Part shown: piece after piece, positions 17,020 through 25,395 of the stretch
How positions within the stretch are numbered: the first letter of the stretch is position 1
Layout of the letters: each line of letters starts with the position of its first letter
From: Microbispora amethystogenes
GTDB taxonomy: Bacteria > Actinomycetota > Actinomycetes > Streptosporangiales > Streptosporangiaceae
NCBI RefSeq assembly: GCF_016863015.1
Contig: NZ_BOOB01000039.1
Location: 62,001-126,000, forward strand
Length of the DNA stretch: 64,000 nucleotides
Reading direction: 5' to 3'
The notes under the pieces: model-generated
What the model saw: the letters and a program-made list of their open reading frames with translations, nothing else
Databases searched by the model: none
What the model was told of the DNA's origin: nothing
Program-made: the position numbers and the translations under genes

Positions 17020-18849
17020 TCAGAAGTTGGAGATGACGGCGGTGAACACCTGGTCGATGCTCACGGGCTTGCGGGAATCGTAGGCCGCCGCGTCGGTGCT
17101 CTGCGAGATGCGCCGCAGCACGTCGAGATCGGCGTCGGCGCCGTACGCGATGGTGAACATGCGCACCGTGTCCTGCCCGGTCTCCTGACGCAGCTGCGGC
17201 AGCAGGTCGTCGAGGGAGATCGAGTTGTTGTCCTCGTTCTTGCCGTCGGTCAGGAACACGACCGCGTTGATGGCGTCGCCGCTCTGGTGCCGCAGCACCT
17301 CCTGGTACGACGCGAGGGCGGTGTCGTACAGGCCGGTGCCGCCGTTGGGGATCAGGCCCTGGATGCGGCTCTTGAGGCGCGACTGGTTGTTTTTGCCCAT
17401 GGGCACGAGCTCGCGGTAGTCCTTCTCGCCGTCCTGCTTGAGGGAGAACATCCACAGGCCGACCCGGTCGTTCGGGCCGAACTGCGGCAGCGCGTTGACC
17501 GCGGCCTGCTTGGCGAGGTCGAGCTTGGTCTTGCCGGTGCCGGCGACGTCGGCGCCCATCGAGCCGGAGACGTCCATCACCATCAGCACGTTGGCGGGCT
17601 TGCGCAGCTCGGCCCAGCTCCGCAGCATCCGGTCGAGCACCTGCGGGGTCGGCGTGCTCAGCGTGGTCGCCGGCTGCTTGGGGTCGAGGCCGTCGGCGGT
17701 CGTGATGTGGCCGGTCGGCTTGCCGTCGAACGACCGGAACGCGTACTTCGCGAACTCCTTCTGCTGGTCGGACTCCCGCAGGTACTTCAGGAAGTCGGCC
17801 GCCGCGGCCTTCTTCGCCGCGTCCGCCCAGGACAGCACGGCGTACGGATGGTCGGAGAAGAGCGTGCCCTCCTTGGGATAGATCGCCACCAGCGGGACCT
17901 TCGGCTTCGCGTGGTCGCCGAGCGTCTTCGGGTCGCCGGTCGGGTTGCCCTGGTTGTAGTCCCAGACCGACTTCTCCTCCACGGTCACCGCGGAGATGTA
18001 GGACATCGCGGTTCCCGCGTCGTCGGCGCGCTGGAGGTTCGTCAGGAAGGTCAGCGTGGTGTCGCCGTAGTGCACGATGGACCGCTCGACGCCCTTGACG
18101 AAGTCACGGGCCTTCGCCGCGGTGACGTCGCGCTCCGTGAGGTCGCCCGACAGCCCGGTGGCGGCGAAGTAGGCCCCGACCGTCGCGTTGAGGCCCGAGG
18201 TGGAGAAGTTCGGGTTCGTCTTGCCGAGGCGGAACCGGCCCCACTCGGGATGGTCGTACTTCGCCCAGCCCTTCGGGTCGTTCGCGAGGGCGAGGACGTC
18301 CGACCAGCCGATCTTCTTCGACGGCCAGCCGAGCGCCTGCGCCATCGGCTTGGGCATCGCGATGACCAGCGGAGACTTGGCGATCGTGGGGTTGTCGGCG
18401 GAGGCCGGCGACTTCTGGTCGCCGCCCTCGACGCGGTGCCGCAGGAGGGCGACCCACCCGGCGGACGCGGGCGTCCACACGTCCGGCTTCGGCCCGTCCT
18501 GGCGCGCGTTCCAGCCGCGCGCCAGCGCCTGCATCGCGTCACCGGACGCCTTGGAGCTCACGACGACGTCCACGCATCGGCCGTCCACCTCGTGGCCGTT
18601 GTACCCCTTGGCCATCTCGCGCAGCAGTTCGGCCTTGTCGCTGGAGGCGGAGATGGTCAAAGTGATCCCGTCGTCCCCGCAGGCGCGCCCGGCCGAGTCA
18701 CCGCCCGCGTCGCCGCGGAAGGCTTTCCCGACGTCGGGCATCCCGCCGAACACCGTCTTCAGGCCGACGATGAGCGCTCCCGCCACGATGACCGCGACGA
18801 TGAACGGGGCCACGCTGCGGCGGCGCTTCTGCTGGGGTGGGGGATACAC
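17020..18849 (-). CDS. Membrane-anchored substrate-binding and VWA domain protein
   Basis: The 609-residue protein has three parts. A short basic N-terminus with one membrane helix (about residues 12-32) comes first. A periplasmic-binding-like domain of the extracellular solute-binding type spans about residues 55-380. A C-terminal von Willebrand factor A domain follows, with an intact MIDAS motif (MVMDVSGSMG, later FLTDGKNED). Such proteins bind a ligand and a divalent-metal-dependent protein partner outside the cell; no transporter genes lie nearby. GTG 18849 with GGAGGAG is preferred to the TTG at 18867, which precedes the ribosome-binding site. The palindrome ATACCGGTAT lies 23 bases upstream. 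Confidence 0.85.
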   Translation of the reverse strand: MYPPPQQKRRRSVAPFIVAVIVAGALIVGLKTVFGGMPDVGKAFRGDAGGDSAGRACGDDGITLTISASSDKAELLREMAKGYNGHEVDGRCVDVVVSSKASGDAMQALARGWNARQDGPKPDVWTPASAGWVALLRHRVEGGDQKSPASADNPTIAKSPLVIAMPKPMAQALGWPSKKIGWSDVLALANDPKGWAKYDHPEWGRFRLGKTNPNFSTSGLNATVGAYFAATGLSGDLTERDVTAAKARDFVKGVERSIVHYGDTTLTFLTNLQRADDAGTAMSYISAVTVEEKSVWDYNQGNPTGDPKTLGDHAKPKVPLVAIYPKEGTLFSDHPYAVLSWADAAKKAAAADFLKYLRESDQQKEFAKYAFRSFDGKPTGHITTADGLDPKQPATTLSTPTPQVLDRMLRSWAELRKPANVLMVMDVSGSMGADVAGTGKTKLDLAKQAAVNALPQFGPNDRVGLWMFSLKQDGEKDYRELVPMGKNNQSRLKSRIQGLIPNGGTGLYDTALASYQEVLRHQSGDAINAVVFLTDGKNEDNNSISLDDLLPQLRQETGQDTVRMFTIAYGADADLDVLRRISQSTDAAAYDSRKPVSIDQVFTAVISNF

Positions 18850-18871
18850 GGATCTCCTCCATATCAACGGG

Positions 18872-18881
18872 ATACCGGTAT
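18872..18881. promoter_or_regulatory. Palindrome ATACCGGTAT upstream of the VWA gene
   Basis: This is a perfect ten-base palindrome, identical to the core of the map/XRE operator at 13298-13307. It lies 23 bases before the VWA start codon, where the promoter is expected. The outer arms of the 22-bp form are not conserved here. Chance occurrence of this AT-rich ten-mer twice in a 70 percent GC window is unlikely. Confidence 0.45.
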
Positions 18882-19043
18882 TAATCCCGACGAACGGCGG
18901 ATCACCTTAGTTGCCGATCATCTCGCCCAGCTAACACCGCAGTCATGTTCCCGTTGTGAATCGTCCCGAACTGTAACTTTCAGCTGCACGCTCCGGCCGG
19001 TGAGGCCTCCTGTCAGGCAGTTCGCGGGACACGGTCGCGGTGT

Positions 19044-19055
19044 CGAAGCGCTTCG
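19044..19055. promoter_or_regulatory. LacI-type palindrome upstream of the PL1 pectate lyase
   Basis: CGAAGCGCTTCG is a perfect 12-base palindrome with the AGCGCT centre recognised by many LacI-family repressors. It lies 182 bases before the pectate lyase start. It differs in its arms from the GAGAGCGCTCTC sites of the glucan locus, so a different LacI protein is likely. Confidence 0.45.
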
Positions 19056-19236
19056 TTGACCCGTCCCGTCCTCGTGGTTACGTTCACGCCACCACCACCC
19101 GTATGTAAACCGCATCCACGTAGCCGAACGAGGTCGCCGCCTGAGCTCCGCGCACCTCACCTCGGCGCTGCCTGCTTGAACGCCGGTCGGCCGGACCGGT
19201 CTCCTCATCATCCTTGTGTCGGAAGGGGACAAGAAG

Positions 19237-20601
19237 ATGTCCGTACGCAGACATCACGCGGCGTTACTTGGAGCGGTCACCGCGGTGGCCGCGGCCGCCG
19301 CCGGGCTCGTCGGGGTGACCTCCTCGGCGGCGAACGCCGCCTCGGGCTGCCGGGTCGACTACGCGGTCGCCTCGCAGTGGGAAGGCGGGTTCGTCGCGAA
19401 CATCGCGATCACCAACCTCGGCGACCCGCTGTCCAACTGGACCCTCGGCTGGTCTTTCGGGGCCGGCCAGACAGTCAGCAGCGGCTGGGGCGCCACGTTC
19501 GCGCAGAGCGGCTCCGGGGTCACCGCGACGAACCTCTCCTACAACGGATCGATCGGCACCGGTGGCAGCACCTCGATCGGCTTCCAGGGGACCTCGGGCT
19601 CGTCCAACCCCGTACCCACCGCGTTCACCCTCAACGGAGTGTCCTGCACCGGCGGGGTCACCGGATCGCCGTCCGGTCAGCCCTCCCCGTCGCGTACCCC
19701 GTCGCCCAGCCCATCGCCCAGCCCATCGCCCAGTCCGTCCCAGACCCCGGGCGGCAACACCACCGGCCTGGTCGGCTGGGCCACCCAGAACGGCGGAACC
19801 ACCGGCGGCGGTAACGCGGGCACGGTCACGGTCAGCAGTGCCTCGGCCCTGACGAGCGCGATCCAGGGGACCACCGCCTCCGTGGTCCGGGTGTCCGGCA
19901 CGATCTCGTGCTCGGGCATGCTCAAGGTGGGGTCGAACAAGACGATCGTCGGCGCCTCCGGGGCCACGATCGTCGGCTGCGGCCTGAACGTGTCGCAGGC
20001 CAAGAACGTGATCATCCGGAACCTGATCTTCCGGGACTGGGACGACGACGCGATCAACGTGCAGTACTCGACCAACGTGTGGATCGACCACAACACGCTG
20101 TCACACGGCTACGACGGCGCCATCGACGTCAAGCGGGCCAGCGACTTCGTGACCGTGTCGTGGAACCGCCTCTTCAACCACGACAAGACGATGCTGCTCG
20201 GCCACAGCGACGACAACGGCGCGGAGGACCGCGGGCACCTTCGGGTGACCTACCACCACAACTGGTTCGACGGGACCACCCAGCGGCATCCGCGCGTGCG
20301 TTTCGGCAACCCGGTGCACGTCTTCAACAACTACTACAACCGCAACAGCGGGTACGGCGTCGCCTCCACCGTGGAGGCGGGTGTGCTGGTCGAGGGCAAC
20401 TACTTCGAGAACGTGCAGGATCCCTACCACCGCGGTGAGGGGTCGTCGGCCCCGGGAAACCTCGTGGCGCGCAACAACTACCTGGTCGGCTCGGGAAGCG
20501 GGGACGCCGGCGGCAGCGTGGCCTCCATCCCCTACTCCTACTCCCTCGACACCCCGTCGAGCGTCAAGTCCGTCGTCACGGCCGGCGCCGGCGCGCGCTG
20601 A
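19237..20601 (+). CDS. Secreted pectate lyase, CBM2 plus PL1 domain
   Basis: A 454-residue extracellular lyase that cleaves polygalacturonate by beta-elimination. It has a Sec signal peptide (residues 1-34) and an N-terminal CBM2-like cellulose-binding module (about residues 36-140, start ASGCRVDYAVASQW with WTLGWSF and a paired Cys near the end). A Pro-Ser linker follows, then a right-handed beta-helix PL1 domain from about residue 185. Family motifs are WIDHNTL, the DGAIDVKR calcium-site region, and TYHHNWFDGTTQRHPRVRFG with the catalytic Arg. AAGGGGA precedes ATG 19237. A long hairpin terminator follows. Confidence 0.93.
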   Translation: MSVRRHHAALLGAVTAVAAAAAGLVGVTSSAANAASGCRVDYAVASQWEGGFVANIAITNLGDPLSNWTLGWSFGAGQTVSSGWGATFAQSGSGVTATNLSYNGSIGTGGSTSIGFQGTSGSSNPVPTAFTLNGVSCTGGVTGSPSGQPSPSRTPSPSPSPSPSPSPSQTPGGNTTGLVGWATQNGGTTGGGNAGTVTVSSASALTSAIQGTTASVVRVSGTISCSGMLKVGSNKTIVGASGATIVGCGLNVSQAKNVIIRNLIFRDWDDDAINVQYSTNVWIDHNTLSHGYDGAIDVKRASDFVTVSWNRLFNHDKTMLLGHSDDNGAEDRGHLRVTYHHNWFDGTTQRHPRVRFGNPVHVFNNYYNRNSGYGVASTVEAGVLVEGNYFENVQDPYHRGEGSSAPGNLVARNNYLVGSGSGDAGGSVASIPYSYSLDTPSSVKSVVTAGAGAR

Positions 20602-20613
20602 GCCCTTCACCCA

Positions 20614-20645
20614 CCGGCCGCCGTCGTGTCCACGACGGCGGCCGG
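20614..20645 (+). terminator. Hairpin terminator after the PL1 gene
   Basis: The arms 20614-20628 and 20631-20645 are perfect 15-base reverse complements (the inner pairs form the loop). It begins 13 bases after the pectate lyase stop. No long T-run follows, as is common in GC-rich actinomycetes. Confidence 0.75.
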
Positions 20646-20688
20646 CGGTCGTTTCGGGGGTGCGCCCGCCGGGAGCGTCACACGTGTG

Positions 20689-20859
20689 TTTCATGAAAAT
20701 TTCACCGAGATGGCCGCGGCACTTCGGCTCTCACCTGGTCGGACCCGCGGGCGGCCGGAGCGGACGGTGAAATGCCCGGTGCAATGGATTGACCCGTATC
20801 CACACGCTCCGTAGCTTGAAGCCAGTTCCGATTCATGAATGCAGTTCACATTCATGAAT
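20689..20859. promoter_or_regulatory. Three TTCATGAA boxes upstream of the PL3 pectate lyase
   Basis: The palindrome TTCATGAA occurs at 20690-20697, 20832-20839 and 20851-20858. The two right-hand copies are extended to ATTCATGAAT (20831-20840 and 20850-20859), spaced 19 bases start to start, about two helical turns. They lie 78-106 bases before the TTG start of the second pectate lyase. The AT-rich boxes stand out sharply and are a strong candidate operator array. Confidence 0.6.
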
Positions 20860-20936
20860 TCCCTCAGCGGGACCGGGGATGGCGGCCGCCATTCGCCTCG
20901 GTCAGGGGTCCTGCACGACCTGCGAGGAGCTCGGCC

Positions 20937-22223
20937 TTGAGAAGGAGCACCAGAACCGGAGCCGGGGTGATCGGCGCCGTGGCGGGGGTCGTCGCCCTGG
21001 TCGGCGGCGTCTTCACCGGCGTCTCCACTGCTGCGTCCACCACCGGCGCGCCCACCAGCGGCGCCTACCGGATCGTCAACGGCGCCAGCGGCCTGTGCCT
21101 GACCGTCCCCGGCGCCAGCGGCTCCGACGGCGTACAACTCACCGTCTCCGCCTGCAACGGCGCGAGCAACCAGACCTGGACCCTCGCCGCCCAGGGCAGC
21201 GGCGTCCGCCTCACCGCCGGCAACAGCGGCAAATGCGCCGGCGTCACCGGCGCCTCCACCTCCGCCGGCAAAGCCGTCCAACAGGAGACCTGCACCGGCG
21301 CCACCTCCCAGACCTGGGAACTCACCACCTCCGGAGCCAACTACCAGGTCGTCAACGCAAACAGCGACAAGTGCCTGAACACCAAGGACAACAGCACCTC
21401 CTCCGGCGCCCTCGTCCAGCAGAACTCCTGCGACTCCGTCGCCACCAAACAGTGGACCCTCCAGCCCGCCGGCTCCACCGGCACGCCCACCAGCACCCCG
21501 ACGTCCACCCCCACGAGCAACCCGACGCCGCCGTCCGGCTGGCCGAGCCCGAACGGATCGCAGGCGGTCACCAGCACGATCAGCGTCTCCGGCACGGTGG
21601 ACGGCAACCTGAGGCGCTACTACGCGAGCAGCGCCATGGGTGACGGCGGGCAGAGCGAGAGCCAGAAGCCGATCTTCGAGCTGGCCAACGGCGCGACGCT
21701 CAAGAACGTGATCATCGGGTCTCCCGGCGCCGACGGCATCCACTGCCTGGGTAGCTGCACCCTGCAGAACGTCTGGTGGGAGGACGTCGGCGAGGACGCC
21801 GCGACCCTGCTGGGCAGCTCGTCGTCGCAGGTCATGACCATCGACGGCGGCGGCGCCAGGAGCGCCTCCGACAAGGTGTTCCAGCACAACGGGCCGGGCA
21901 CCATGGTCATCAGGAACTTCCAGGTGGACAACTTCGGCAAGCTCTACCGGGCCTGCGGCAACTGCACGAACTCCTACCAGCGGCACGTGCAGATGTCGAA
22001 CATCGTGGCGACCTACCCCGGAAAGGCGCTCGCGGGCATCAACACCAACTGGGGTGACACCGCGCGCTTCTCGAACATCACGATCAAGAACGACCCGAAC
22101 CACAAGATGATCGTCTGCCTGAAATACAAGGGCGTGCCCAAGGGCAGCGAGCCCACGGAGATCGGCAGCGGCGCCGACGGGACGAACTGCCTCTACAGCG
22201 CCTCCGACATCCACTACCAGTAG
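20937..22223 (+). CDS. Secreted pectate lyase, ricin-type lectin (CBM13) plus PL3 domain
   Basis: A 428-residue exported lyase. A signal peptide (residues 1-33) is followed by a ricin-type beta-trefoil lectin domain (about residues 40-175, with repeated Q-x-W motifs NQTWTL, SQTWEL, KQWTLQ). A Thr/Pro linker and a PL3 pectate lyase domain (about residues 200-428) come next, with GADGIHCLGSC, NVWWEDVGEDAATL, VFQHNGPGTMVI and TYPGKALAGINTNWGD. I chose TTG 20937 because GAGGAG lies seven bases upstream and a clean signal peptide begins there. The ATG at 20835 sits inside the TTCATGAA operator and lacks a ribosome-binding site. Confidence 0.9.
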   Translation: MRRSTRTGAGVIGAVAGVVALVGGVFTGVSTAASTTGAPTSGAYRIVNGASGLCLTVPGASGSDGVQLTVSACNGASNQTWTLAAQGSGVRLTAGNSGKCAGVTGASTSAGKAVQQETCTGATSQTWELTTSGANYQVVNANSDKCLNTKDNSTSSGALVQQNSCDSVATKQWTLQPAGSTGTPTSTPTSTPTSNPTPPSGWPSPNGSQAVTSTISVSGTVDGNLRRYYASSAMGDGGQSESQKPIFELANGATLKNVIIGSPGADGIHCLGSCTLQNVWWEDVGEDAATLLGSSSSQVMTIDGGGARSASDKVFQHNGPGTMVIRNFQVDNFGKLYRACGNCTNSYQRHVQMSNIVATYPGKALAGINTNWGDTARFSNITIKNDPNHKMIVCLKYKGVPKGSEPTEIGSGADGTNCLYSASDIHYQ

Positions 22224-22265
22224 GACGTCCGCGCACGTGTGAGGAACACGTGTGAGCAGACGGAA

Positions 22266-22296
22266 GGCCCGGCGGCCCCCCTCCAGCCGCCGGGCC
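22266..22296. terminator. Hairpin terminator between PL3 and M20 genes
   Basis: GGCCCGGCGGC (22266-22276) and GCCGCCGGGCC (22286-22296) are perfect 11-base arms with a nine-base loop. It lies between convergent genes and may serve both. Confidence 0.7.
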
Positions 22297-22310
22297 CCCC
22301 GTCCGTGGTC

Positions 22311-22358
22311 GGTCAGGAAGCGCCGTGATCAGGAAGCACCGTGGTCAGGAAGCACCGT
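22311..22358. repeat. 16-bp tandem triplication at the M20 gene end
   Basis: Three 16-base units lie head to tail: GGTCAGGAAGCGCCGT, GATCAGGAAGCACCGT and GGTCAGGAAGCACCGT. The last one contains the stop codon and final codons of the M20 peptidase (22345-22358). The other two lie beyond the stop. Confidence 0.8.
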
Positions 22359-23697
22359 GCCAGCCGCCGTAGTCGGCGAGGAAGAGGGCCTCGGTGGTGA
22401 TGGTCCGCCGCAGTTCCTCCAGCACCACCCGCTCGTTCGGGGCGTGGATGGAGGCGCCGTCGTCCTCCGCGCCGTACAGCAGGATCTCGGCCTTGGGGAA
22501 CTGCCGGGCGAGGGCCGCGACCAGCGGGATCGACCCGCCCTGGCCGACCTGCCGCGGCGGGCGGCCGAACGCCCGCTCCAGCGCCCGCTCGGCGGCGTTC
22601 ATGGCCGGGCCGCCCGGTTCGATCTGGAATCCGGAGCCGATGACGAAATCGCCGAAGGAGACCTTGACCCCCCAGGGCGCGACCTTCTCCAGGAAGGCCG
22701 TCACGTCGTCCAGCGCCTGCTGGGCGCTCCCGCTCGCCGGGATGCGGAGCGTGACGCGGGCCCGGGCGACGGCCTGAACCGCGTTGATCGCGCCGCTCAC
22801 CGTCGGCACGTCCAGCCCGGTCACCGTGATCGCGTACGACGCCCACAGGCGGTCGGCGAGTGAGCCGTCACCGACGAGCGAGACGCCGTCGAGCACGCCG
22901 GCCAGGGCGCGGAACTCCTCCTCCGGCAGTGTCTCGCCGGGGAAGGCGCCGGACTCCAGGCCCGGCACGCGTACGACGCCGTTGTCGTCGTGCATGGCGC
23001 TCAGCATGCGCATGAGCGCGGCCAGCGCGTCGGGGGCGGCGCCGCCGAAGGCGCCGCTGTGCAGGGCCTCGGCGAGCGTGCGCACCTCGATCGTGAACGC
23101 GGCCATGCCTCGCAGCGAGGTCGTGAGGGCGGGCTCGCCCACCTCGGGGTTGCCGACGTCGGCGATGACCATGGCGTCCGCGCGCAGCAGTTCGGGGTTG
23201 GTCGCGACGAAGGCCTCCAGGCGCTCCCCGGCGTACTCCTCCTGGCCCTCCACGATGACCTTCACGCCGACCGGGAACCGGCCGCCGAAGGCGCGCAGCG
23301 CGGCGACGTGCGTGATGACGCCGCTCTTGTCGTCGGCGACGCCGCGGCCGTACATCGCTCCGTCGATGATCGTGGGCTCGAACGGCGGGGTGCGCCACAG
23401 CGCGAGGTCGCCCGAGGGCTGCACGTCGTAGTGGGCGTAGAGCAGCACGGTCGGAGCGCCGTCGGGGGCGGGCGCCTCGGCGAACACGGCGGGGAAGCTG
23501 CCCTCGACCGGAATCTGCCTGACGTGGGGGAGACCGGCCGCGCGCAGCAGGCGCTCCACGAGCGCCGCGGCCTCCAGGACCGGGGCCTCGGCGTGGCCGG
23601 GAAACGCGACGGACGGGATGGCGGCCAGGCGCTTGAGGTCCTCGACCGTCTGCGGCATGCCCGCGTCGACGGCGCGCTCGATCTCCTCAGGTGTCAC
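22345..23697 (-). CDS. M20 family dipeptidase
   Basis: A 450-residue cytoplasmic di-zinc peptidase of the M20 (PepV/CPG2/carnosinase-like) family. The metal and catalytic motifs are intact: LLYAHYDVQPSG (His, Asp), YGRGVADDKSG, the EGQEEYAGE glutamates, VIADVG (Asp) and the late SIHAPNERV (His). A dimerisation domain lies in the middle. The GTG at 23697 has GGGAGAA six bases upstream and begins the conserved part; the longer frame to 23862 has none. The stop codon is embedded in a 16-bp tandem triplication. It probably hydrolyses dipeptides or N-acyl amino acids. Confidence 0.88.
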   Translation of the reverse strand: MTPEEIERAVDAGMPQTVEDLKRLAAIPSVAFPGHAEAPVLEAAALVERLLRAAGLPHVRQIPVEGSFPAVFAEAPAPDGAPTVLLYAHYDVQPSGDLALWRTPPFEPTIIDGAMYGRGVADDKSGVITHVAALRAFGGRFPVGVKVIVEGQEEYAGERLEAFVATNPELLRADAMVIADVGNPEVGEPALTTSLRGMAAFTIEVRTLAEALHSGAFGGAAPDALAALMRMLSAMHDDNGVVRVPGLESGAFPGETLPEEEFRALAGVLDGVSLVGDGSLADRLWASYAITVTGLDVPTVSGAINAVQAVARARVTLRIPASGSAQQALDDVTAFLEKVAPWGVKVSFGDFVIGSGFQIEPGGPAMNAAERALERAFGRPPRQVGQGGSIPLVAALARQFPKAEILLYGAEDDGASIHAPNERVVLEELRRTITTEALFLADYGGWHGAS

Positions 23698-23945
23698 GGC
23701 GTTCTCCCGATGTGCGTGGTTTCGGTCGTTACGGCCGACCGATGGACCCCATTTGACCACACGGCCTGCCGGCCCTCCGCCGACGTCCCGACGGCCCCAA
23801 TCTACCTTGACGGATTTCGTTGCCGTTACAACACGATGTCGCGGAATCCGAACTTCTTGCATAGTGAAGCCACGTAATCACTTGGCAAAACGCGGATGTG
23901 GCGTGCACACTGTGGACAGCAAGGATCACCTCAGGGAAGGTTGCG

Positions 23946-25328
23946 ATGACGCGCCCCGACGTTCTCAAGGCCGCACAGGACAATCTGTGGATGCACTTCA
24001 CGCGCCACTCCTCCTACGAGGGAGGGGAGGTGCCCATGATCGTGCGGGGCGAGGGGGCCTACGTCTACGACATCCACGGCAAGCGCTACCTCGACGGCCT
24101 GGCCGGGCTGTTCGTGGTCCAGGTCGGGCACGGCCGCGCCGAGCTCGCCGAGGCCGCCGCGAAGCAGGCCAAGGAGCTGGCGTTCTTCCCGCTGTGGTCG
24201 TACGCGCATCCCCAGGCCGCCGAGCTCGCCGCCCGGCTGGCCGAGCTCACCCCCGGCGACCTCAACCGCGTCTTCTTCACCACCGGCGGCGGCGAGGCCG
24301 TCGAGTCGGCCTGGAAGCTGGCCAAGCAGTACTTCAAGATCAAGGGAAAGCCGCTGAAGACCAAGGTCGTCAGCCGGTCCATCGCCTACCACGGCACCCC
24401 GCAGGGCGCGTTGTCGATCACCGGCATCCCGGCGCTCAAGCAGATCTTCGAGCCGCTGGTCCCCGGCGCGATCAAGGCCCCCAACACGAACCTCTACCGC
24501 GCCGACGAGATCTCCGGCTTCCCTGGCCTGGACAAGGACCCCGAGGCGTTCGGCCGCTGGGCCGCCGACCAGATCGGCAAGGCCATCGAGATGGAGGGCC
24601 CGGACACCGTGGCCGCCGTCTTCGTCGAGCCGGTGCAGAACGCCGGCGGCTGCTTCCCGCCGCCCCCCGGATACTTCCAGCGCCTGCGGGAGATCTGCGA
24701 CACTCATGACGTGCTGCTCGTCTCGGACGAGGTCATCTGCGCCTTCGGCCGGCTGGGCACGATGTTCGGCGGCCAGAAGTTCGACTACGTGCCGGACATC
24801 ATCACCTGCGCCAAGGGTCTGACCAGCGGTTACTCGCCCATCGGGGCGATGATCGTCTCGGAGCGGCTGTTCGAGCCCTTCAAGCACGGCAACGAGACCT
24901 TCGCGCACGGCTACACCTTCGGCGGTCACCCGGTGTCGGCCGCCGTCGCCCTGGCCAACCTCGACATCTTCGAGCGGGACGGCCTGCTCGATCACGTCAC
25001 GGCCAACGAGCCGGTCTTCAGGGCCACTCTCGACCGGCTGCGGGACCTGCCGATCGTCGGCGACGTCCGCGGCTCCGGCTTCTTCTACGGGATCGAGCTG
25101 GTCAAGGACAAGTCCACCAAGCAGACCTTCAACGTCGAGGAGTCGGAGCGCCTGCTGCGCGGCTTCCTCTCGAAGGCGCTCTTCGACGCCGGTTTGTACT
25201 GCCGGGCGGACGACCGTGGGGACCCGGTCGTGCAGCTCGCCCCGCCGCTGATCTGCGGCCCCAAGGAGTTCGACGAGATCGAGTCGATCCTCCGTTCGGT
25301 GCTCACCGAGGCGTGGGCCCGCCTTTAG
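23946..25328 (+). CDS. Class III PLP-dependent aminotransferase
   Basis: A 460-residue fold-type I aminotransferase of the omega-amino acid:pyruvate group. Motifs are FFTTGGGEAVESAWKLAKQY for PLP phosphate binding, VLLVSDEVICAFGRLG with the PLP-binding Asp, and the PLP lysine in DIITCAKGLTSGYSPIGA. The length suits beta-alanine or taurine:pyruvate-type transaminases. ATG 23946 follows AGGGAAGG. Alanine dehydrogenase follows by 67 bases in the same direction, which would turn the alanine product back to pyruvate; this supports an amine- or omega-amino acid-degrading role. The actual amino donor is unknown. Confidence 0.87.
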   Translation: MTRPDVLKAAQDNLWMHFTRHSSYEGGEVPMIVRGEGAYVYDIHGKRYLDGLAGLFVVQVGHGRAELAEAAAKQAKELAFFPLWSYAHPQAAELAARLAELTPGDLNRVFFTTGGGEAVESAWKLAKQYFKIKGKPLKTKVVSRSIAYHGTPQGALSITGIPALKQIFEPLVPGAIKAPNTNLYRADEISGFPGLDKDPEAFGRWAADQIGKAIEMEGPDTVAAVFVEPVQNAGGCFPPPPGYFQRLREICDTHDVLLVSDEVICAFGRLGTMFGGQKFDYVPDIITCAKGLTSGYSPIGAMIVSERLFEPFKHGNETFAHGYTFGGHPVSAAVALANLDIFERDGLLDHVTANEPVFRATLDRLRDLPIVGDVRGSGFFYGIELVKDKSTKQTFNVEESERLLRGFLSKALFDAGLYCRADDRGDPVVQLAPPLICGPKEFDEIESILRSVLTEAWARL

Positions 25329-25395
25329 ACCATCAAGCTCGTACGGCCGGGTAGGGGGCGACCGTGACGAGTGACCGCCCGAAAGGACATATCCC

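Larger units (their letters stand above)
18850..19236. other. 387-bp divergent intergenic region
   Basis: It separates the VWA gene (minus) from the PL1 pectate lyase (plus). Besides the ATACCGGTAT site near the left end, it holds the 12-base palindrome CGAAGCGCTTCG (19044-19055), which has the GCGC centre of LacI-family operators. I see no small gene or RNA structure in it. Confidence 0.5.

Noticed and set aside
18850-19236. Riboswitch or small RNA in the long gap before the PL1 gene
   Set aside because: No conserved aptamer pattern or stable stem with terminator was recognisable by eye; only operator-like palindromes were found.
20835-20936. ATG 20835 as start of the PL3 pectate lyase
   Set aside because: It lies inside the ATTCATGAAT box, lacks a ribosome-binding site and adds a non-signal-like lead; TTG 20937 has GAGGAG and a clean signal peptide.
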